Shown here: positions 1 through 11,469 of the stretch, one piece after another | Numbering within the stretch: position 1 is the stretch's first letter | How the letters are laid out: every line of letters begins with the position of its first letter | From: Balanoglossus misakiensis | Lineage: Eukaryota > Hemichordata | Direction: 5' to 3' | Assembly (NCBI GenBank): GCA_040954595.2 | Contig: CM082583.2 | Location: 3,906,001 to 3,970,000 of the forward strand | DNA: 64,000 bases | Notes under the pieces: model-generated | The model's database searches: none | Seen by the model: the letters and a program-made list of their open reading frames with translations, nothing else | Told to the model about the DNA's origin: nothing | Made by a program: the position numbers and the translations under genes

Positions 1-668
1 GAAACAACTTTACCTCCTGGCATGTCCTTGACATTGTAGTGTTTGGAAGAAGGTGGGAGGGAGGGAGGGAGGGAGGGAAAGATGGAGGTATCGCTATGTA
101 GACAAAATTGTTATGAGTGGCCCTGTTTGTCTTTTTCCATGGACGGGAAGGGGGTCAGGCACTGTACCAGAATGAATCCGATCCCATGCTGGAAAATATA
201 AACTGATCAGTCCATAAGAGTCCACCATATTCACTAATATCTCTGTTAAATTGTCACTCTGAGTTACAAGTACGATAGGATCGTTTTTCCATTGGACCAT
301 GATTCTTTTTTCTATAACCACGTGCCATTCTTTTTGTTAGAAACAGTCAGGTTTAATACATATAAGCCATAATCTAAGTTTGGATGAACTTTGATTTCTA
401 TGTACATGTACAAAATTTCGCTTGATTTCTGCTGACCATTAACTCTCACAGATGTTATATGAGAATTCAAAACCAGACGTAACGTAATACACTCAGACTG
501 GAGCTTCACTCACCTCAATTTTAACGGAGCATAACACGCCAAAAAAACGCGGCAAACGCGGTTTTATTCGATAATCTCCTCGCGGTCGTTCGTTTACTCT
601 TAGTTATCGTCTCTGAAAGACAAGTTTCCGTAATAAGAGCGACGCATTTGTTTTCTTCTATCTTCAAG
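1..668. other. Non-coding, probably intron of the CLCA-like gene
   Basis: No exon is recognised here. The first clear coding exon starts at 669 after a polypyrimidine tract and AG (661-668). A short GGGA tandem repeat lies at about 52-78. Earlier exons of the CLCA-like gene (N-terminal protease-like part and first half of the VWA domain) must lie left of the window. Confidence 0.55.
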
Positions 669-3600
669 GTACTAGAGCACGGGGGACAACGTCCTGAGGG
701 AGGAATACTCTTGCTAATAAGTGATGGTGGTGAGAATGTGCTTCCGTATATTAGAGATGTCAAACCTACTTTGATAAGCAAAGGTGTCAGTGTGGACACA
801 ATATCATTTGGTAGTTCAGCAGACGAGAAGTTGTCGAATCTGTCTACAGAGACTGGTGGACTTTCTTTCCATTATAGCGAAGCTGCAAATTCTACGGGTC
901 TCAGTGACAGTCTGTCGGCGACCATAACTTCAAGGCTCGGCGGAAGCTCAGATTTGATTGTCGAAGTAAGTGACAGTCGTCGTACATTGTAGCATATATA
1001 CGTTCAAAAATGATTTGACCCCATTTAGATCAAGGACCCCTCTCCAGCTAAGCGAATACTCAAAAGTTCGAGGTGTTGATGTTAGCCACAGGGCATCGCT
1101 TTCCATAACGTGTCCCATAGGCCAGCAACATTGTTCACACTTCAGTGTGAAAGAGCTTTAAATTGTCGCGTTATTTAGCATAACCATTTAACTGTGTGCA
1201 TTTCTAGGTCTGTCTTTGTCAATGCACAATTAGTACTTTGCTATGCATGCTATGAATTAGGTGAAAAATAAACATGTACCGTGAAACACTGAAAACTTTT
1301 CTTAGCCAGTATGACGACATCAATTCCTAAGCATAGAAAGTCAACACTCAGAATGACAGAGTTATTTGTCCTGAAATGATTCAGCCTTTTGAAGAACAAC
1401 ATGTGTGGTATTCAAGTTGTAAAACTTAGGATTTCTCTCTTTTTTAAAGTTGTACAGTGAGAAACACACCCTTACTGGCAAAATCGTAAGTTCAATATAC
1501 ATCGATGCCACCATTGGACTAAGGACAGTGTTTGTTTTCCTGGGGTCCGCATCACCGCCAACTGTAATCGTGCGCACACCAGACGGGGAAATCATTGACA
1601 ATTCATCGCCTGAATACACAAGTGACGTTGATTCAAGTACCACGACTATCAGGATCGGCGGCAATGCAAAGGTAGGCTATTGTGCAATACGTGCATCTAC
1701 GGCTAATGATGATTTTCTCAAAGTTAAAGGGACAAAGTCTCTCTCTCGCTGCCCCTTTCCCATTAATTATGTTTGATACAAAACACCGTTTATGTTATTC
1801 TATGGAAAGGTTATTTCACGAGTAACGTTTCGTTACGCTGTATCACCTCACTTTTGGTCATCAGTTCGTAAAATTCACGAGGCCGCAGGCCGAGTGAATT
1901 TTATTGATGTAATGGGTAATTGAAAATGTTTTAATAATCAGCACCTCCATGCCATAACGTGGCAATCTAGGCTAACGAGTCATGTGACTTACAAAGAAAA
2001 CGTTTTTTTTTTTATTCAGCTACACAGAGGGAATCTACTGACATATTTTTTATCGGTTCAGTTAATATTCATAATTAGTTGTTAAGAAACAGAGCGATGA
2101 TATAATTTTATCTATCTGATTTGATAGGGAAAGGGTTATTTTTTTTATAAATTGTTGCATGTCTCACAAAGATACATTTGGCTCGGGGAAGTCATTGAGT
2201 TTTGTTTAAGGGTGAAACATTAAATTACATCTAGACCACATGTGGCTTTTTATTGTCGCCCTTTTCAGCATGCTGAACGAAAGAATCAGGTCAGGCACAT
2301 TTTATCCATGCTGGTCAATGATTTCATTTTCATTGTGTTGATGAATTGGCCCTTGAATGTAGCCTATTTGGTGTCTTTTTTTCTTAGCCTGGCGATTGGC
2401 AGTACAATATCACTGGTAGTTCACAATCAGTGGAGGTATCGATACAATCAACAGCCAGGGACAACACACCACCCATTCGCATAACAACCGTTACTAGCAA
2501 CTCCTTGGTTACGGAAATACCACCCAAGACCACTATTTATGTTCAAGTTTTACGCGGATTCTCACCAATTCTGAATGTCACAGTCCTAGCAATCGTGGAA
2601 CGACCAACCCCACACGCTTCAGTGGAGTTAACTCTCCTTGACAACGGCGCAGGTGAAATTGTGTTTAAGGTAGTATGGGGCCTCGGCGATAGATTTTTCA
2701 GAAATATGATAGTCCCGAAATGTTGCCATTCTTGTATATATTAAAGTGATGACTCAATTTTGAGCAAAAGAGAAAACGTCATGCTGTACATTTTCTCCAT
2801 AAAGTTAACACAAAATTTGGCGAGCATTTTGAAATTGGAGTTTGAGACAAATTTGCTTTATCATTCGAATGTTTGCTAAATTTCTGAGCCGCATACAGTA
2901 GTGTCGTTTATATGATTATTTTCTTTCACAGCATACTATTCAGATTTATTCTAGCTACATAAAATCATCTTTTAGCAACACAAGGTGTGCTGGTGACGTC
3001 ATAGCCACCATGTACATGCACTGACCTATCGACAGAAAACATTAGAGTCAAGTGAACATTCTAAATGCTGAAAGATAACGCCCTCGTCACTGCACACCCG
3101 AAGTAGCTTTGGTCCAATATTTGTCACTAGAATACTAAGGATACAGTTAGTCTGTTGATGACAGGAATACTAGATATTAGCGTGCTGACAGGAGTAGAAC
3201 AAGATATTGAATTTGAAACACAAGACGATTAAAAAAGTAGCCGAAAGTTCAGCTAACATCACGCACTCTTCAGATGTCATTTTACTGTCAATTGCAACAG
3301 ATGGAAGTGTTTACACATCTGAAAAAATATCCATATTTTTTTTCCATTAGGAGGTGACTTGGTCAAAGATGACGGGATTTATTCTGGAGTGTTCCAGGAC
3401 TTTGTTAACGCGACATGTCCGAACTGTCGTTACAGTATCAAAATAAAGGCCGAGAACAGTGACGATGAGGGCGTAGTTGGTGGGGTGAACAGCAGAGCAT
3501 TTCCAATCAGATATCGTAAGTGAATTATTTTATCGAGCTCCATTTCGACGTGCTGCTCGGTCGATTGGTAAAATGTTCTGCTTTTTCGTGCTAGTGGGCT

Positions 3601-5053
3601 CAGTGGCGGCTGTTAAGTTTTTGATAGTGGCTGAGCTACATCCTACAAGTTACATGTAGTTATTACAGGACTAATAAACATTTCTCGCTACCAAATGATC
3701 ATTTTTGCTTTGTGTTAGGAGTCACTGTGAGTGAGAAAGTCGACAACTAACTGTGGTAGAGGTTTGAAAAGGCAGTATTTTACGTGTACTTCGTGAATTC
3801 TTTGTTTCTCAAAGCTGTCTATGTAGTTATCATATATGAGTAGTTCTCCACGTCTCTGAGTGTATCATCTGCGAGATTTTGTATTTTCCTATATAGAATT
3901 AAGGATATGCATTGCATTTTAGTAATTCACGATAATATCGTGGTCCTAAAGTTAAATATATTTTAAAATTTGATTTTTATAGAATGCGAATGTAAGCTAC
4001 TTTAGCCACTTTAGAGCAAAGATCGATGTAAATATATAACACGTGTAAAAATAATTCCGAGTCGACATTTGTCACCGTTTTAAACTCGTCATAAATTTGC
4101 AGCTGCAGGCGATGAAGATCAAAGAGAGAAGGTTGGTCGCTTTACAAGAGTAGACTCTGGTGGCGTCATCCAGGCACCTCTGACCATACCACCTGGCGAC
4201 TATTTATCGCCATCGCGAATCACCGACCTGGCAGTGGTGGACACGTCATTTGAAGACCAGACCATCACTTTGACGTGGACGGCCCCAGGCAATGACCTTG
4301 ACCGAGGCACAGGTATGGATATACAATGTTTGGGTATAGACGTCAATAACGTGAACAATGTTTAAGCTCTTTCAATGAGAAATGTATATTTTAATTAAGT
4401 ACCAGTCACACATTAGATTAAGATATATATAATCTTCTCATCTTGCAGCCGCCGAATACGATCTCCGATTCAGTAGCAACTTCACCGTGTTTGTAAGAAA
4501 TTTCCCAGCCGGCACACACTTATCAAACGACGCCCTAGCTGCAGGAAACCTGTCATCTCCGAAACCTTTCGGCGAAACCGAAACGGTTACCGTTCAGATG
4601 TTAAGCGAAGGGGAAGCAGTGACGTATTTTTTCGCCATCACGGCAAGGGACAGCGCCGGTAATGAAGGGACGCCATCAAATATCATTTCTGCGGCCATCG
4701 TTAACAATGATGTAGATGCACCAACGACTTCGTTTACAACCGTGACTGTGACGTCAGAGCACCTGCACACCGTCCCAGGGATCCCAAGCGCCACCGAGTC
4801 GGTTCCGGCAAAGTCAACCTCATGGGTGTTCATAGTCGCTGGTTGTTCAGGGGCAATGGGGGTCGCCATTGTTCTGGTAGTCTGCGTGCTGGTTATCCAG
4901 CGCAACAAATCGAAGAAGGCACTGTATGCGATAAACGAGGCAGAGGCTCACCAGAATCCGTACGTGGAAAGTGGCAAATGTAATTTCGCTATGTCAGAAG
5001 AAACAATCGATGGTGGTGCACGAGAAAGCTACACTCACCCACAATCTGACTAA
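669..5053 (+). CDS. Calcium-activated chloride channel regulator (CLCA) family protein, C-terminal part
   Basis: Six exons join in frame: 669-965, 1450-1671, 2388-2652, 3351-3515, 4103-4312 and 4449-5053 (587 codons plus stop); the 5' part is outside the window. Exon 1 gives the second half of a VWA domain (GGILLLISDGGEN, then GVSVDTISFGSSAD). Exon 3 ends in LLDNGA and exon 4 continues with GGDLVKDDGIYSGVF, the family hallmark joined across a phase-1 intron. Exon 5 has the SGG and SRITDL blocks, and TWTAPGNDLDRGT runs into a fibronectin-III-like domain in exon 6. A transmembrane helix (about 4825-4900) and a short cytoplasmic tail with NPY follow. CLCA proteins are secreted or surface regulators of calcium-activated chloride conductance; the type I membrane form is read from the helix. 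AATAAA at 5293-5298 may be the poly(A) signal. The exon 3 donor at 2653 was chosen over 2670 because only it keeps the frame. Confidence 0.9.
1728..1806. mobile_element. End of a TTAA-type MITE in a CLCA intron
   Basis: After TTAA (1724-1727) comes AGGGACAAAGTCTCTCTC and about 70 bases matching the left end of the element at 13793-14129. The right end is not recognisable here, so this is a truncated or decayed copy. Confidence 0.55.
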
Positions 5054-7199
5054 GACAGATTTAAAGAAGTTTTAAATGATCGTTAAAGATATTTCACATA
5101 ACACATATAAAATGTCTATTGGACTTCATCTTTTAGTTAAGGTACATATTAACTTTGGTTTAACATAGCAAATTTCTGGCACAAATGATTTTTACCCAAA
5201 ATATCAATGGAAAGTTCTTTATATGAAATTTTTCCCAGTGTCATCAACATTTTCACAGCTCAAGTTCTAGGTTATAATAGTTGTAAAAGTAAAATAAATC
5301 ACACACACACACAGACTTCAGTTCATGGTTTACATGACCATGTCATTTTATTCAGATTATTTTACGCTAGACTAAACGAAACACATGTCGAATTAGCGAT
5401 GACTGGTTTCAGACTTAATTCAATGTGGAATTACTCCAAAACCAAAGAAGATACAAAAATTATGACTTGGTGGCTGAAGGATTACTATTGAATCTAAATA
5501 ACTGGATACTCACTATATTTTAGGACCTTGTGCAATGGCAGCGCGCAAAATAAACGGAAAACACATATCCTTAAACAATATATTGCTTACTTTGTATGCT
5601 AAGAACCGCAACTGTATTGCTTTCAGTGGTTCTTGATCACGTCGACATTTGGTTGAAAAAGCCACCAGTATGGTGAAAACAAACGCTACGGGACCCATTT
5701 CCTTCACATCAAGATCACTTTGGTCTCTAGAGAGTAGGAAATAAAAAGTTGCGTTCATAAGTTAGCTTGCTTCTGGAGAAGGTATTTCATTCAAAATCTT
5801 CGTTTCACCAGGAGATGGTCAGAATTTTACCAACCCCTTTCAAGCACAAGCTCAACCTGAGTTTAAACCCAACCACGTCTAAAGCCGAAAGCCAGGCTTG
5901 TCATAGCATGCAGTAAGGTTTGCCAAAGGAAGGATTGTCCACTGTGACGACAGACCCCAGTCTCGGTGACCCAGAAGAAGCAGAGGAGTCTGGGTAACCG
6001 AAACTTGGCAGACCCATGCCGATTGTGTCTCATTTCCCACAGTGCAGTGCGTGGACTGAACCTCACACCACACAATGAACAAAATGAATCAACATGAGCG
6101 TTAAATGTGTTTAAAATCGTTTCAATGGAAGTGTTTACTGTGACTACAATCAGCGCCAAAAGCTTCTCTCACGTGGCAAGTGTTTGTTCTGTAAGGGGCT
6201 TGGCTATCTTGTATTCTGGGGTCGTGAAAAACATTCTGTAACGATTCCGAGTTGGCATTTGGTGGGGGGGGGGGGTAGGGGGAATCAGCCACTGTAGGCA
6301 AGCAAAGAGACCCAAACAAATGCAGCAACGAGTATCTTTCAATTACAGCGTCTTGTCTCATTTTTCCGCGCACCGTTCGGAAGGGATTACACTTTAAAAT
6401 ATTATATCATTTTCACATACATTCTGGATCCCACAAAATACCCTACAGACACATCCATTAACATGACAAACAACATGTACAGCCTATGACAACTTTCGCC
6501 TTTCTTTGAAAGTAAAACAAGGAACTAACACCTATGCAGAACCGGTTTCCCCACTGTGTTGCATACCTAAGGTATATTGTCAAAACTCGAGCTCTAACCA
6601 AATCCAAGCTTTCGATGATGAAAGAGTAAACGCTTCAGTGGAGACAAAACTCTCCATCCAGACCACCCTCACCAGTGATCAAGTCTTTTGCAAAATTGAG
6701 AATCTATTACACAGAATGAAAAAGGCAGTGCTTTAATATATGTTGCTCGTGAAAAATGGTGCGGCAAAATTCGCCTAATTTTAGGATTCGCCGGAGAATC
6801 GGTCGCATTCCCAATCTTCCAAATCACCCCCCCCCCCACCATATCACATGGTTTACCCGTAAATGATTGCACAGTCCGTCGCAGGCTGGACGTGTGCAAG
6901 TTTGGATACCTATATATACACACAAGTTTACAAATAGATACATTACAATGTTTGCACAAGTATTTAAGGTTATCTCATCTGTAATCCCCTACTAACTGTA
7001 GAGCATCAGTATTGGAAGAAGCAAATAAGCCGAAGGCGTTGTAGTCGACGCTCGGATGAAAACGGTCGTGTTTAAAACCACTTTCTTTATAGCGAGGGAT
7101 TCAAGATAGCGCAGACGGGGCAACGCAGCACAGACGAAACACAGAAAACACCCTTGTGATTAACATAGGCATTCAGACAAGGTGAGAGGATTAGACAGA
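5054..7199. other. Intergenic region
   Basis: This holds the CLCA 3' UTR (roughly 5054-5310) and then sequence with no convincing exon on either strand. Homopolymer runs of G near 6262-6274 and of C near 6827-6837 and a short CA repeat near 5301 are the only structures noted. Frames of up to about 98 codons occur but lack domain features or splice context. Confidence 0.5.
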
Positions 7200-8537
7200 A
7201 TGATGGACAGCGGAGATCATGGTCACGTAAAGCGAGGACGAAATTTCCAGTGTTGGTCCTCTCCGAGTCCAAATTCAAGGACGACATCGCGCTTATCTGA
7301 AGACACTGACAGTTTGAACCACCACGATGGGAAAGTGAAATCTTACTGGGATAAGATGGACGTTGAGAACCAGCGTCAGTTTGGTACCACTGGGCGATAT
7401 ACGGTGTCTACAAACTCTACGCGTCGGCATTCTTGTTTCCTTCACGCGACAATTCCAACCAACCACAAACCTGAAAGGATAGCTCGTAGTCGAGCACAGC
7501 TGACACAATTATCAAAAGAAGACGAAGATCATCTTGTACAACCCAGAACTAAAGAGGAAATGATCGCATTGAGGAAAATTCGTCTTCCACCTTCAAGATT
7601 TGGACACAAACCTGCTGAATATTTTCTACCATCACATCAACTGGGCTATACATCTCCTCACAGTAAAGACGGTGGACTTTCAGACTGTCGTCAACGTTCA
7701 CATACATGTGATGGGGTCTCAGGGATGGCAAATGTCTCCCAGCATACGAAAGCATTAAATTCCGTGAAGCATAAACACGCCGCCTTTAAAACGATCAGCC
7801 CCGAATCGCGCCAGAACTTTAGGAAGGAGAGCGTTTCAGTGAATGCAGACAGTGTGAGGTCAAAAGTGGTGAATTATGACTGTGAGAAACCTTGCAAATG
7901 CGACAAGACAGACCGTAAAATCACGACTGACCGAGTCGATTCCGACGAGAACAAACGACGACGGAAAAGTTTGCAAGGTGGAAGTAAGGGTCAACAAATA
8001 CCACTTCAAGCCATGGTTATGACGGTCCATGCATTGGACAAACAGCGAAGACGCAGCAAAGACATGAGTAAGACAAAGCATGACAATGCTATTGTGTTGG
8101 ATGGTGTTGAGTTACACGTGCCTTCTCTACAAACTGTCAAAGATGTCATTCTGCAGGACGAAGAAGACAGAAAACGGAATGCAGCCAAGGCATCGGATAG
8201 ATATCTTGGCTTTATGCCAGGACGTAGAGACGCTGATTTCACCAAGACAACTTTGAATTCCGCCCTCATGTCAGATGTCGAGGAGAGAAAATTGCTCATT
8301 CCGCCGAAAAAGGGCAAACATCAACGACCAATAAAGTTAGCGACAATGGTGGGTATCGCAATGAGAATGCAAAGACTTAGCAAAATGACCAAACCAAAAG
8401 CTAACAAGACATCGATTTTTAATAAATCGCCAGTGTTGCAAGTCAGACCAGATACGAAAAATGTCGAATTGGAGGACTTGATCAAAGATTTGAGAAAATG
8501 TTTATATTTAAGAATAGACGAGGGAAAAACTGACTAG
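7200..8537 (+). CDS. Intronless 445-residue basic protein of unknown function
   Basis: A single open frame runs from ATG at 7200 (a second ATG follows at 7203) to a TAG at 8535-8537; an in-frame stop at 7161-7163 closes it upstream. The protein is hydrophilic and rich in Lys, Arg and Ser, without signal peptide or membrane segment. Recognisable stretches are a small Cys cluster (EKPCKCDKTDRK, about residue 230), a segment with acidic helix character (DGVELHVPSLQTVKDVILQ, about 300-320) and a Lys-rich C-terminal third. No known domain is recognised. An open frame this long in AT-rich DNA is unlikely by chance. It could be a lineage-specific intronless gene, a retrocopy, or one large exon of a longer gene, but the stop and lack of a donor before it argue for a complete frame. 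No repeats or transposase motifs flank it. Confidence 0.7.
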   Translation: MMDSGDHGHVKRGRNFQCWSSPSPNSRTTSRLSEDTDSLNHHDGKVKSYWDKMDVENQRQFGTTGRYTVSTNSTRRHSCFLHATIPTNHKPERIARSRAQLTQLSKEDEDHLVQPRTKEEMIALRKIRLPPSRFGHKPAEYFLPSHQLGYTSPHSKDGGLSDCRQRSHTCDGVSGMANVSQHTKALNSVKHKHAAFKTISPESRQNFRKESVSVNADSVRSKVVNYDCEKPCKCDKTDRKITTDRVDSDENKRRRKSLQGGSKGQQIPLQAMVMTVHALDKQRRRSKDMSKTKHDNAIVLDGVELHVPSLQTVKDVILQDEEDRKRNAAKASDRYLGFMPGRRDADFTKTTLNSALMSDVEERKLLIPPKKGKHQRPIKLATMVGIAMRMQRLSKMTKPKANKTSIFNKSPVLQVRPDTKNVELEDLIKDLRKCLYLRIDEGKTD

Positions 8538-9337
8538 TATACATTAAAAAACAGCGCAAGGCGACGAGATATGTTCAAATATCGAAGATGAATATTAAAT
8601 GACAGTTGTAATTTTTAATATTTTTTCCAGATTTGTTAGTTTTTGGTATCGACGTTTAGTCTTTAACTTTACTGTATTAATTATGTTGAGCACGCATTTC
8701 AACACATTAGGTACTTCTGACAACTGGTGTCGTATGCAGTGCAACAATACAGAATCAGTGATGTTCGTTTGATTATCTAGGATTTCATCCTTTACAAGTC
8801 TAAACCTAAAGATGGCTGTTCACGTTTAAACTGAGGACACAAGTGTATTTACATATTTTTCAACGCTAATTTCAACCCAAGGTGTTTGGTTACACAAAAT
8901 TCTAACTTTAAACGGACGACTTTCTATAAAAAGAAAAGTTAGAAAACAAACCACAGTCCACAGGTGGCCAATGCAATGGTATTCGAGAATAAGACGAGAA
9001 TACACACAGAGTGTGTTATAATGGCGTCAGCCCATTTTCACCATGACAACGTGGCGCAGGAGACATTTTAAGAAACACCGTTTTATTGTATTAAATGGCG
9101 TAACAATCAGGCCAGTCATGCAAACTATTTAGTTTATTGACAATTCAGCTTTATTACCAGGCAAACGTATCGATTATTCGATGCAGTGGAAATCGTGGCA
9201 TTTCACACTGTCATTGTAATTATAGACGCGGTTAAATGGTTTTTGTCTCTTCTTTTATTTGAACATCCACATAAAATAGTGCGACGTACTTTTTGACTCA
9301 GTTCCCGCGTTGACAAATTTGATTTACAGGTTTTTAA
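8538..9337. other. Intergenic region
   Basis: No exon, RNA gene or clear repeat is seen between the intronless gene and the start of the tandem array. Confidence 0.5.
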
Positions 9338-10272
9338 AACATGGCGGCGAATTCGCAGGTCCCTCTACATAATGCAGACTGACCACATGTTGGCGATATG
9401 AACAGAATTTAATTTTTGTCAGAGGAATCCGATGACTTCAAGGCCATTAAGGCCTCCAGAGTTATCCATCTAATCCATTCTTCTTTACCATATTCACACA
9501 AATCTTATTATAGACAATGTCCCTACAACTTCATTCAGGACCAACCATGCCAGAGAAAAACATCATCACTCTTTTCTTTGGAGTCTAACGTGAGTTCTAA
9601 CATGCCATAAGTAATGTCTTAAAGATAACTTGAATTCTTTGTTCACATAACATGTAAATCTTTATGATGCAAGTGAACTTATACAAAAAAAACTGTAGTT
9701 ATTAAAAATAAATGAAATATAATCATCATTGTGTGGGTTTCCATGTATCTTGTGATAGTTAATGTTAGATGTCGATGTCAAATTAAATCAATGTATTTAC
9801 ATATTTACACATTTAACTCAATTATACTTTTAGTAATCTATTATTGTGAATTCTTGTATTTTTACAGTCACACATTTACAAAAATCTACCCCTTTTGTCG
9901 TCTGACGTAATTTTGTTTTGAAATCTTTGTAAGATAAAATATTTGCATGCAATCCTTCTGTCAAAACCAACTTTGTCTGATTAATATGTATCTGAAATGA
10001 TTTAAGTGGTATTGTATTATCAAACGTAGATATTTGACGACAATTGATAATGAAATTAAGATAATTATATCTTAAAATACCTATCGGACATTTATTAAAT
10101 GCTGAATCAAAAGCATGTTTTGTACTGCTCAGATGTAATGAATAAAATACTACAAAAATAAATGCGAGTCTTTAATCAATCCTTTTCTACCTTAATTAAT
10201 CAGTTAAGTTTTTCAATTAATATGAAGTACAACGTGGAAGATCGTGCACGTTCACTCTATGTATTGGATGCG

Positions 10273-10338
10273 ATGTCGATGGACATTCTGTATGCTCTGA
10301 TGTTTATCCTGTTAGGCCTTACCCTCTGGTGTTGCTGA
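10273..10338 (+). other. Conserved 21-codon hydrophobic mini-frame in the unit 5' flank
   Basis: ATG to TGA encodes a short hydrophobic peptide beginning MSMDILYALMF and ending TLWCC. The same frame is kept in unit 2 (18860-18925, one change, M to I) and unit 3 (29253-29318). It lies about 1.1-1.5 kb upstream of the signal-peptide exon. It may be chance conservation of a recent duplicate, or an unused first exon. Confidence 0.25.
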
Positions 10339-11469
10339 CATTAATTATTTAATCGCTATCTCTTTCCAAGTCAAAATTTCCTCCGGCTCAGTGTGTCCTT
10401 AGAACCTTTAAATATTCCATCGCTCGGGATAAGTGTGCACGTGTCTTTCCTTTTCATCTTGTAGGCCTATTCCTCAGTTGTATAATAATCATAAACTCCG
10501 TGGGGAGTGTGATTCTTTCTTTAGGAGACGCCTTCAGTTCTCTTTGAGTTCTGACAGTTTGTAAACGCTATTTCAACGCTCCTCACCCTGTCTCTAGAGT
10601 TTGAAAAGTTAGTTTGATATTAAGTATTTATAAAAGTTTCCACTTCATGATACGGAGCCAAATAATATTATTATTTTATGATTTTTGAGCAATAAAATCG
10701 ACAACTCATTGTACTAAATCGCATGTTTACTGTACATTCACGACAATTTGGTATTTAAAGTTGTACGTGTCGTTGTATTTCGAATAACAAAATACTATCA
10801 CTTTTTTTTTCAATTCAACTTAACAGCTGCAAATTTGCTGTAAGATTTATAAACAGTGATCGATTTACCTTCTGAACTTGTTAAACGTGGGGGGGGGGGA
10901 TTTCATTCCTTTATGCTGTCTTAATACATTATCATTTCTGCATCTCCCCTGCCCTTTTTTCGTCGTCATTCACATGAGTGCTCTGTTTTGAAAAGTTTTA
11001 ACAAAACTCAATTCACTAACAAGTTACTCTTTTCGAAACATCTGACGTCACTTCCTCGTCTTTTTGCCAGAAGTCCGTATACATGTCAGTGTATCTTTCT
11101 TTCACGGACTTCTCACGGAGTTTGTTGTGTGTGTTTTGTGAATTGGACTGTGCTGTTTTGTGACATCTTGTCTTTGCAACTGACATACAATGCAAACACC
11201 GTTTATTTGACCTAAATTTAAGCTTAAGAATCTGAATGGGTATGATCTAAATTATTTATTACATTATTTCTATACATGTACATGTCTTTCATCAGACATT
11301 GGGGAATATTTGGGAATATGTACTTTCATGCATGTCATATTTCAATTCAACTGAAAATCTGCTATTCACAAGTTTCCTTGTTCTTGTCTCTGTGGCAACA
11401 CTGGTATCGATAAAAGTGTAAGTTTCTAACTCTCTAGATCACAACGAGACTTGATCGGAAACATTGAAT

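Noticed and set aside
2653-2669. Longer CLCA exon 3 ending at 2669
   Set aside because: Using the GT at 2670 puts exon 4 out of frame with an early stop; the donor at 2653 restores the family motif.
5513-6373. Minus-strand frames between the CLCA-like and the intronless gene
   Set aside because: No domain, no plausible splice structure, and composition typical of non-coding DNA.
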